DNA from: an uncultured Methanobrevibacter sp.
Lineage (GTDB): Archaea > Methanobacteriota > Methanobacteria > Methanobacteriales > Methanobacteriaceae
DNA length: 44,368 nt
Assembly: GCF_937881195.1 (NCBI RefSeq)
Contig: NZ_CALGFC010000069.1
Location: forward strand, 1-44,368
Direction of reading: 5' to 3'
Below, in pieces: positions 1 through 9,400 of this stretch (its first letter is position 1; every line of letters starts with the position of its first letter). The translations under genes were made by a program, and so were the position numbers. A model generated the notes under the pieces. It had not been told where the DNA came from and ran no database searches. It saw only the letters and a list, made by a program, of their open reading frames with translations.

Positions 1-507
1 AATTCAAACTAAAAATAAAAGTATACAAACCAATAAAATAAAAAAAAATTAAACATATTTTTGAGAAGGAAAAAGACTAATTAAAAGAATTTTTATTTAT
101 ATATTAATCCTAATTCTTTTTTCTTTTTTCTTCTTTTTATAATTTTTATACTATTTTATCTTATTTTAAACTCTTTTTGATAAGTTTAAATATATTTAAT
201 TTTACTTAATTCTCATTTTTCCTGATTTAAAAAGGTTAATACATGTTTTTATTGGTATATTTATCTTTTGAAAATATAATAATGTGGAAATTGTGATTAT
301 TGGGACTTATATTATTAAATTTTGGACAATTATTATTTTTAATACTAAATAAAAAACTTTCATCAATTTTTTTATATTAACTTTTAAAATATGTCGTAAT
401 CTTTATATGCCATGTCTATTAATATAATATCAATTAAACTTTAAAATTAATCAATTCTAGTTTATAAAATATTGTTTTATTTTCTCAGTTTTATTGATAA
501 AATATCT
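1..507. other. AT-rich leader region upstream of the first adhesin gene
   Basis: No supportable gene. The first ~50 bases could hold the last codons of a preceding plus-strand gene: two frames stay open from the window edge and stop at 39-41 and 50-52, but nothing identifies either. The rest is AT-rich non-coding DNA with T-rich tracts around 110-150 that could end an upstream transcript, and TATA-like stretches (e.g. TTTAAATATATTTAA near 184). I cannot place the promoter of the next gene with confidence. Confidence 0.5.
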
Positions 508-3500
508 ATGGGGGTTATTAATATAGAAATAAGTAATAAATTCATTTTAGTCTTATTATTGACTTTTGCTGTTTTGTTTATGATTAGTCCAATTTATGGA
601 GAATCTTTAAATGTTAGTGATAGTCACTCTGAGATTGAAAGTGGATTTAATAATTATGATGTTAATAATGTTCAGATTACTGATAATGGTACTAATAATT
701 ATAATTATAATACTAATAATGAGTCCCTAGCTATTAAATCATCAGATCAGGTTGGAAAATCTGATGTAACTACTTATACTTCAAAGGTATTTATAATCAC
801 TGATGATAATTATTCTCAATATTTTAATTTATTCACTGGTAAATTACTTTCTAATTCTGGTATTAGTCCTGGAGATACAATTAAAATTGGAAATGTTTCT
901 AATAAAGCTTTTATTATTGATATTCCTTTGACTTTAACCAGTACTGGAGCTAATGTTCAAATAACTAATGGGGTTATTCACTTAATTTTGGGTAGTGATG
1001 GTTCTAATGTTACTAATCTCAAAATATTAAATGATAAAACTAAAATCGAATATCAAGGTGTTTATGTTACTGATTTACATGGTATTTGGTTGACTAATAC
1101 TAATAATAATCTAATTTTTAATAATTCTGTTCAAGTTGCTGATGCTTTGAAAGTTTTTGCCATGCCTATGGGATGGTCTTCTAATAATACAATTATTTAT
1201 AATAGGCTGATTAGTACGTGGAGTACTTGTATGCCTATGGGTTTATGTCATAACAATAATATTTCCTATAATTATATGCAAACTACTGCAGCAAACATAA
1301 TTTATTATAATCCTTATGGACATGCAGATTATGGTGGGCCAGCTGATTGTTACAATAATTCTATTACAAACAATTATTTATATGCAATATATGCGGGGGA
1401 TACTGTAATTGGAATGCAACTTGTATATTCAGAGCACCAAAATACTAAAATAATTAATAATACTCTAGTTCATCAATTTTATGGAATAAGTCTTTATGGA
1501 ATTAATTCAACTGTTGTTGGAAATACACTAATTAATATGAGTGCATATGCAATTAGTATCACTTCTTCTAATTTACTTTTGGAAAATAATACTATTATAG
1601 CAGTTGATTCTTATTATGGTGGGGGAATATATGTTGGTTCTGATGGATATAACAAAAATATCACTGTAACAGGTAATAAAATAACTATAACTAATGGTTG
1701 TTATAATGGAATTTATATTAAGGGAGATGACATAATTGTTGAAAATAATCAAATTGATTTTCATAATTTTGGTGTGGGAATAAACATTATTGGAAACAAT
1801 ACTAAAATTTTGAATAACCTTATTAAAACTCAAGTTGATCCTGGAATTAGTTTAGCTACTTCTTACGCAATAATCATAGGAAATAATATACGTGCTGGTT
1901 CTTATGGTATTTACTTTAAAACAAATAATAAAAAGTTCTATTTTACTAGTATTATTAATAACACCATTGTTAGTAATGATTATGCTATCTTTTTGCAGGG
2001 TACAATATATAATACTACTATAATTGGGAATAAAATTAGTACTAATGCATCAGTTGGTATTTTTAAGGATACTACTGACTCATTTGGAGATAACATGTCA
2101 GACAATGAAGTTAATGATATCATTGAAGATTCTACTGGTATTGTTATCAGGGATGATAATTTTTACAATTATTTTGATCATGATGGCTATTTTAAATTAG
2201 GAATTCTTGATGATTCATTAGTTTTGATTCTAACTTATTTAACAAATAAGAAAATTTACGTTGATTATAAAATGAATATTTTAAGTAATGGTTTATCTAA
2301 TCTTTTAACAAATGTAACTATTATTGTAACTTCTGAGGGTAGTGGTTCTGTTATTAAGGATTTAAATTTTTATAACACTAATATTGCAGCTATAATTTTA
2401 GAAAATTATGTAAGATTTGTTTCCCTTGAAAACAATAATATCACTGTAATTTCAGATGATAATTATGCTGGATCTATAAATGCTATAAAAATAGGCCAAT
2501 CTGAAAATATTCTTGTTAAATCAAATAATATTTATATTTCAAGCAAGAAATGTTTTGTTTATGGAATTTTAGTTTCGGATAGTACCTATGTATTTTCAAA
2601 ATACATTAATATAACTCAAAACAGCATCATTTTAGTCGGCGATAATTTGATTGAAGGTATTTATACTGATTCTATGAGCAATTCTTTCATTTCTAATAAT
2701 CTAATAAATTTGTGGGGAAATGGTTTTGGTTATGGTATAGCTACTGCCTATATGAAAGGAAGTGTTAATAATATTACTATTGAAAATAATATAATTTTAG
2801 CTAATGTTAAAAAAATGGCCTATTTAATTGAGTTACATATTAGTTCAAATGTTACTATTATAAATAACATTATTGAGGGCTATGCTAGTGGTGTTTATGG
2901 TATAGCTTTATACAATTCAGATAATATTTCTATAATAAAGAATGAAATTAGAACTCATGGTGGTGATTTAAGTGAAATTAGTACTAACTATGATGTTTTA
3001 GGTAGTGGAAATAGTGCTATTTTCCTTACTTCTAATTCTAATAATACTTTTGCCAATGGTAATATAATTTATACTAATGCAAGATATCAAATAATTATTA
3101 ATAATACTGATAATAAGAATAATGACAGTAATAATCCTAATAATAACACTAATACTAAAGATAAATTAATCAATACTTTTTTTCAAAATTATTTTGTTAT
3201 TGATGATATTAATGTTATTAATTATTTTACAAGTAATGGTGAATTTATAAAAGCTAATTCAGTCCAAGCTAATGATACTTTATTATTCAATAATTTAAGT
3301 TCTAAGCATTATAATTTAGTTTTCAACATTCCATTAAATATTAGTTTTTATAAATTTAATACTATTAATGCTACATTTATATTTAAATCTGGATCTGCAG
3401 GGTCTAATGTAACTGGATTGTTTTTCAATCTAACTGATAATTCTGCAATTATCTTGTCTGATGTTTATAATATTACTATATATTCTAATAGTATTTTTAT

Positions 3501-6285
3501 CACTAATCTTATCCAAAAAAATCTCACAGGTCTTATAATTGCTCATAATAGTTATGATAATCAAATAATTAATAATGATATTACATTGAAAGGTAAAAAT
3601 TCATTGACTGGGATTAGTGTTTCTAATTTTTATGATAACAGATTTGGTAGAAGTCCTTACTCTAATATTATTGATAATAACCTTTTATTTATTAATTCTG
3701 AAAATATTGCTAAGGGTATTTATGTCTCAATGGCATATGATACAAAAATTTTTAATAATGATATTTATTTATATGGTAAAAATATTGCCTATGCAGTTGA
3801 AATAGTTTCAAATGCTTCTTTTGCACCTTATCCTACTACTGTTTGGTCTAATAATACAAAGATTATTAATAATACTTTTTATGGCTTAGGAAATAATATT
3901 TTCTTAATTAAGTCATATCAATCTTATAATACCTATATTGCAAATAATAGCCTTTTAGCTGATGGAAACAGATCTTTTGCTTATATAGGCTATAATACTT
4001 CTGGAGATAGGATTGAATATAATGAAATTGTTGTAAATGGTTCTAGATATGATAATATTAATAATACTGCTTCTAATTTTAATACTAATAATATGTCTAG
4101 TGATAACTTTGAAAATTGGGTTAATGTAGCCCAAGCCGGTGTTTATTATTCTAATAATTCTTACAATAATTTGATTCGTGAGAATAATATTACTTCAAAT
4201 TATTTAAATGGTGGAGATTATGCAGTTTATGTTGATGATAATCTTGTAGGTTCTAGTAGTTCTGGTTCTATGAGTATTATTCATTTAATAGTTTCTGGCA
4301 ATTATCTTGTAAGTAATAATGGTCTTTTTATAGCTAATGATGCTATTTATGGGGCAAATATTTTAAGTGAAAATAATACTCCTTACTATATTTATGTTTC
4401 AACTAATGGCAGTGATTTTAATGGGGATGGAAGCATAAATAATCCTTTTAAAACAATTTCTCATGCTATTTCTCAGGCATATAATCGAGCAATCATATAT
4501 ATTCTCAATGGAACTTATTACGAAAATAATATCATTGTAAACAAGACAATAACTATTAAAAATAGTGGAAATGTTACTTTAAATGGTAAAAAAGGAAAGA
4601 TATTCATTGTAAATAATATTGGATATTTAACTATTTTTGGGATTAATTTTTGCAATGCTTCTAGTAATAATGGATCTATTATTTCTAATAATGGTTTCGT
4701 ATATTTAATAGATTGCAATTTTTATAATAATAGTGCTACAGATCAAGGAAGCGTGATTTTTAATAAAGGATCTATTTTAATTGATAATTGCAGTTTTTAT
4801 GGTAATTCTGCTTATCTTGGCGGAGTAATTAGTAATTTTGGCAATATTAGTATAAATAATTCTAAATTTATTAATAGTTCTGCCTGTAGTGGCGGTGTTA
4901 TATATAGTTATCATAACTCCACAATTATTATCACTAATTCATATTTTGCTTCAAATACTGCTATAACAGATGGCAATAGTTACCTTTATAATGATAATGA
5001 AACTAGATTAGCTCCTGGTCATGGAGGAGTTATTTACAATTTTGGAACTTTATATTCTATAAATTCTACCTATGAAAACAATTTAGCTAATAATGGAGGG
5101 GTTATAGCTAATTCCATTTATATTTGGAGAGATTTTAATGATAGTTATTTATATATTATGAATTCAACTTTTAAATTCAATAATGCCACTACAGATGTGT
5201 ATTCTGGGGGATATGGAGGAGCTATTTGTGGGAAAGCATTCTATTTATTAGTTTTCAATTCAATATTTTTTAAAAATGAGGCTCAGAGTACTGGAGGTGC
5301 AATAAACATTTCTGCAAATAAAGGGGCGATTGACAAATCTAATTTTACAAATAATACTGCAGGAAATTATGGTGGTGCTTTAGCTATTAATGGAAATATT
5401 ACAATAACTCGTTCTATTATTTCTAATAATAGTGCTTCTTATGGTGGAGGCATTTCATATACAGGGGATTCAAGTTATGGGCATATTTTAAATCAATTAA
5501 ATATTTTTAACTCTACAATTGAATCTAACAGAGGTTTGCACTACGGTGGCGCCTTTTACTTTAATTATGCTAATGTAAACATCAAAGATTCTAATATATT
5601 GAATAATTTTGCTCCAATAAATTCTGCATTATATGGGAATAATAATGGGCTTCTTGATTTTGATGGAAATTGGTGGGGTTCTAACTATGGCCCATCCAAT
5701 GATGTTTGGAATCTTGCTAATAAATTTAGGGATTGGCTAACTCAAAATTCAGCATGGGAAATTGTTACTGGTGGAGGTTCTGGTTCTTCTGGAGGTTCTG
5801 GTTCTGGAGGTTATCCCGGTCCTGGCACTGGCACTGGCTTAAAACCTGGTGGTAGTGGATTAGGTAATGGTTGGGGTACAGGTACAGGTTCTGGAATAGG
5901 GTCTGGTTCTGGTTCAGGATTAGGTGATGGTGAAGGTGATGGAATTGGTAATGGAAATGGAACTGGTTCTGGAACTGGTGTTGATTCTAATAATGGGAAT
6001 GGGAAAGGATCTAATTCAAAAAATAATGATATTTTATCTGGTATTGGAGGTATTATGAACCCTTCGGATTCTTCTAGTTCTAATCCTGGGGGTAAATCTG
6101 GTGGTGGATCAGCTGGAGGTCAAGGTGGCTCTGGTCAGGAATCTATTAAAAATTCTTATGAAATTTTAGAGGATACTATTAATAATATTAAACCAAATGA
6201 TTTTGTTTATATATTATTAGCTATTATTGGATTTATTGCTTTGGTTATTATTGGACATAGATATAATAAAAGAAGCAGGCTTTAA
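508..6285 (+). CDS. Giant adhesin-like surface protein (beta-helix repeats, Gly/Ser linker, C-terminal membrane anchor)
   Basis: Predicted secreted, membrane-anchored surface protein of about 1,925 residues. The frame is open from a TTG at 472, but the ATG at 508 starts a cleaner signal peptide: a short polar N-region, the hydrophobic FILVLLLTFAVLFMI core, then SPIYG. Neither start has a good ribosome binding site. Most of the chain is Asn/Ile/Ser-rich repeats of the NosD/parallel beta-helix type (recurring NNxI..N). About residue 1,295 a DUF1565-like segment (YVSTNGSDFNGDGS) begins, followed by Pmp-like repeats with GGxI and FxxNxA motifs. NWWGSNYGP lies near residue 1,720. A Gly/Ser-rich linker of ~120 residues leads to one C-terminal TM helix (FVYILLAIIGFIALVIIGH) and a basic tail. 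Adhesin-like proteins of this build are a hallmark of gut Methanobrevibacter; the ligand is unknown. Confidence 0.88.
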   Translation: MGVINIEISNKFILVLLLTFAVLFMISPIYGESLNVSDSHSEIESGFNNYDVNNVQITDNGTNNYNYNTNNESLAIKSSDQVGKSDVTTYTSKVFIITDDNYSQYFNLFTGKLLSNSGISPGDTIKIGNVSNKAFIIDIPLTLTSTGANVQITNGVIHLILGSDGSNVTNLKILNDKTKIEYQGVYVTDLHGIWLTNTNNNLIFNNSVQVADALKVFAMPMGWSSNNTIIYNRLISTWSTCMPMGLCHNNNISYNYMQTTAANIIYYNPYGHADYGGPADCYNNSITNNYLYAIYAGDTVIGMQLVYSEHQNTKIINNTLVHQFYGISLYGINSTVVGNTLINMSAYAISITSSNLLLENNTIIAVDSYYGGGIYVGSDGYNKNITVTGNKITITNGCYNGIYIKGDDIIVENNQIDFHNFGVGINIIGNNTKILNNLIKTQVDPGISLATSYAIIIGNNIRAGSYGIYFKTNNKKFYFTSIINNTIVSNDYAIFLQGTIYNTTIIGNKISTNASVGIFKDTTDSFGDNMSDNEVNDIIEDSTGIVIRDDNFYNYFDHDGYFKLGILDDSLVLILTYLTNKKIYVDYKMNILSNGLSNLLTNVTIIVTSEGSGSVIKDLNFYNTNIAAIILENYVRFVSLENNNITVISDDNYAGSINAIKIGQSENILVKSNNIYISSKKCFVYGILVSDSTYVFSKYINITQNSIILVGDNLIEGIYTDSMSNSFISNNLINLWGNGFGYGIATAYMKGSVNNITIENNIILANVKKMAYLIELHISSNVTIINNIIEGYASGVYGIALYNSDNISIIKNEIRTHGGDLSEISTNYDVLGSGNSAIFLTSNSNNTFANGNIIYTNARYQIIINNTDNKNNDSNNPNNNTNTKDKLINTFFQNYFVIDDINVINYFTSNGEFIKANSVQANDTLLFNNLSSKHYNLVFNIPLNISFYKFNTINATFIFKSGSAGSNVTGLFFNLTDNSAIILSDVYNITIYSNSIFITNLIQKNLTGLIIAHNSYDNQIINNDITLKGKNSLTGISVSNFYDNRFGRSPYSNIIDNNLLFINSENIAKGIYVSMAYDTKIFNNDIYLYGKNIAYAVEIVSNASFAPYPTTVWSNNTKIINNTFYGLGNNIFLIKSYQSYNTYIANNSLLADGNRSFAYIGYNTSGDRIEYNEIVVNGSRYDNINNTASNFNTNNMSSDNFENWVNVAQAGVYYSNNSYNNLIRENNITSNYLNGGDYAVYVDDNLVGSSSSGSMSIIHLIVSGNYLVSNNGLFIANDAIYGANILSENNTPYYIYVSTNGSDFNGDGSINNPFKTISHAISQAYNRAIIYILNGTYYENNIIVNKTITIKNSGNVTLNGKKGKIFIVNNIGYLTIFGINFCNASSNNGSIISNNGFVYLIDCNFYNNSATDQGSVIFNKGSILIDNCSFYGNSAYLGGVISNFGNISINNSKFINSSACSGGVIYSYHNSTIIITNSYFASNTAITDGNSYLYNDNETRLAPGHGGVIYNFGTLYSINSTYENNLANNGGVIANSIYIWRDFNDSYLYIMNSTFKFNNATTDVYSGGYGGAICGKAFYLLVFNSIFFKNEAQSTGGAINISANKGAIDKSNFTNNTAGNYGGALAINGNITITRSIISNNSASYGGGISYTGDSSYGHILNQLNIFNSTIESNRGLHYGGAFYFNYANVNIKDSNILNNFAPINSALYGNNNGLLDFDGNWWGSNYGPSNDVWNLANKFRDWLTQNSAWEIVTGGGSGSSGGSGSGGYPGPGTGTGLKPGGSGLGNGWGTGTGSGIGSGSGSGLGDGEGDGIGNGNGTGSGTGVDSNNGNGKGSNSKNNDILSGIGGIMNPSDSSSSNPGGKSGGGSAGGQGGSGQESIKNSYEILEDTINNIKPNDFVYILLAIIGFIALVIIGHRYNKRSRL

Positions 6286-6332
6286 AATTTATTTATTTTA
6301 TAAAATTATAGCTTAAGGGATAAAAATTAGGT

Positions 6333-6472
6333 TTAGGAGATTATATTTAAAAAATTATTCTTAGGAGATTATATTTAAAAAATTATTCTTAGGAGATTAT
6401 ATTTAAATAATTATTCTTAGGAGATTATGTTTAAAAAATTATTCTTAAGACATTATATTTAAGAGACTAGAT
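6333..6472 (+). repeat. Five 28-bp tandem repeats just upstream of the second adhesin gene
   Basis: Five head-to-tail units of exactly 28 bp lie at 6333, 6361, 6389, 6417 and 6445. The first two are identical, the third and fourth each differ by about one base, and the fifth is degenerate. Each good unit carries AGGAGATTATATTTAA, which resembles a ribosome binding site followed by an AT-rich stretch. The array ends 3 nt before the ATG at 6476. The period is not a multiple of 3. Confidence 0.95.
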
Positions 6473-6475
6473 ATT

Positions 6476-9400
6476 ATGAAAAAAAATTGTTTATTGTTTT
6501 TAACGTTCATTATTGTTGTATTTTTTTCAATGAGTATAGTTAGTGCTTCTGCTAGTTATATTGATGAGAATAATTCAGATCATGGTACTAATGATATCAA
6601 TGTCTTTGATAATACTAATAATATTATTATAAATAATACTAATAATAATATTAATAATAATACTAATAATAACAATACTAGTATTAATAATATTAATAAT
6701 AATACTAATAATAACAATACTCGTATTAATAATACTAGTGATAATATTAGTATTAATAATAATAATAATAATAATTATTTCACTGATATTTATGTTGGTT
6801 TGTCTGGTAATGATAATTTGGGGGATGGTAGTCAAGATAATCCTTATAAAAGCTTGAAAAAAGCTATTAATGAAGCATCAAATAATTCTAATATTTATAT
6901 ATTGTCTGGTGAATACTTTGGAGAAAATAATACAAAGATGATTATTGATAAGACAATCACTATTTCTGGTATTATTGGAGATAATGGAACTGTTATGTTT
7001 AATGGTGAGAGAAAATATGACTTTTTTGAGGTTACTCCTAATGGTAAACTAACATTGATTAATATCACTTTTTATCAAGGTAATAATTCTGGTGAAGAAT
7101 TTATTGCAGGGGCTATTTTTAATAATGGAGAATTAATAATAAAAAATTGTATTTTTGAGTTTAATACTGGGCTAAGGGGTGGAGCAATATTAAATAATGG
7201 AAAATTAGATGTCATAGGTTCTATTTTTAAAAATAATAATGGTACAAATTATGGAGGAGGAATAACTAATTTTAACACAGCTATAATTATTGATTCTGTG
7301 TTTATTGGTAATATTGCTAAATCTGGATCTTCTATTTTCAATGATGGAAATTTAACTATTTTATCATCTAATTTTACTTCTAATAATATTATGGGGGTTA
7401 ATTGGGAGAATAGGAATAATAATATTTTCATGAATTCTTCAAATATTAATTCTGACATTTCTGTTTCAAATCACACAATAAAAATTTTAAATTCTTCATG
7501 TGCTAATGTTGGCATTACAGATTGTAATTTGTCTGTTAATTCTTCTACTTTGTCTGTTAGCCCTACAAATTCTACTGTTAATATAACTTATTCTGTTATT
7601 ACTGGTGGTTCTATATATAATTATATGAATAATAATAATATTAGTGCTGAGTATAATTGGTGGTTATCCAACTATGGGCCTGTAATTTACTCAGGAAATA
7701 CTAACTATTTTAATAGTCAAAAATATTGGATTATAGCAGTTTTTGTTTCTGATTATGGAAGTTCTATTCCTAGTAAAAATACTAATGTCACTCTTAAAGT
7801 AATTTTTAAGTATACTGATGGGGTTAATGTTTGGGATTTGCCTGAAGGTGTTAAAATCCCTTATAGGTCTCTTTATTTACAAACAGATAATGGTTATTTT
7901 AACAATGATTCTGGAATACTTTGTGGAAATATTTTCACTACTTATTATTTGAATAATAGTGAGGATACTCTTGTTTATGCAGTTATTGATAATCAACGTT
8001 TAAAATTAGCTGTTGGTAAGGGATATACTAACTATACTTGGTATGTTTCAAATGAAGGGGATGATTCTAACAATGGTTCTTTTGAAAGTCCTTTTAAAAC
8101 TCTTGCTAAGGCAGTTAGTGTTGCTTTAAATGGTAATACTATTTATATTGCTTCTGGCGATTACTATAATGCATATAATTCAAACTTATTTATTTGGAAA
8201 AATTTGACTTTTTCTTCTTATAATGGCCCTGTTACTATTTATCGCCATACTAGTAATAGTATTTTCGTGGTTGCTGATTATGGAACTTTAAATCTCAATA
8301 ATATTACTTTTTCGACCTATAATCTTACATATTCAGTTTTTTTTATAAATTGTTCTGGTAATTTAACTATTAATAATTGTACTTTTAAGAATGCTAGTGG
8401 TAATTCTTATTGGGGCAATATTTTATTTTCAGGTGCTTCTTTATATGTAAATAATTCTAAATTTTTGGATTTAAGGCATTTTGTAATAAAATCTGGAGCT
8501 TATGATAGATATTCTTATGGTTATGTACCATGCACTATTAGTATACTTAATTCTTATTTCACAGGAATTTCTGGTGTTATTACTAATGATCAGAATTCTG
8601 CAAGAATTCTTTATTTGGTAGGAGATAAGATAATAATTGATAATTGCACATTTGTGAATAATGCTGCTATTGGGGCAGTTATTAATTCTGATTATTCTAT
8701 TGTAAATAACTCTAATTTTATAAGTAATAGTTTTGGGGCAGTTTCTGGTGCTTCTGTTTTTGATAATGGCTATGTTGTGGATAATGCAGTTAATTATTGG
8801 AGTGGTTCAATTGTAAGTGCATCAAAAATTATGAACTCTCTATTTTCTAACAATAATATTTCTTGTGCAAGTGCTAGATTTATTTATAATTGTTCATTTA
8901 TCAATAATAGAAATTCTTTTAATTCTCTTGAAGATGACCATGAGAAAAACGGTATTATAAATAGTGGTAACTTAACAGTTGTTCATTGTATATTTTCAGG
9001 TAATATTGCAGGATATGGTGGTGCTATATTTAATAGAGGATTTTTAAATGTTTCTGATAGTGTTTTTGTAAATAATACAGCTACTATATTGGGTGCAGAT
9101 ATTTTTAATTTTAATGGTAATGCTTATCTGGATAATAATTGGTGGGGTTGGAATGGTGGTCCTACCAATGGTAAAGTTTATAGGTTTTTGGGTAATGTTC
9201 AATTAGCTAATTGGGTTATATTATCTCTAAATGTTAATGGTTCTACTTTAATAGCTAGTTTGGATAAAGTTACTGATAGTTCTGGAAATATTCGTGATTT
9301 TAATGGCACTATTCCTAGTCGAATTGCATTTTTCGATTCTTCTGTTATACCTATTTATCCAAAAATTAATAATCTTACTAATAATTATGCTTATTCTCAT

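Noticed and set aside
6333..6472. CRISPR array
   Set aside because: Repeats are head to tail with no spacers, and no cas gene is nearby. The same applies to the other arrays in the window.
6575..6835. Open frame on the minus strand opposite the Asn-rich start of the second adhesin
   Set aside because: It only mirrors AAT/ATT repeats (Ile/Asn runs) and has no ribosome binding site or family resemblance.
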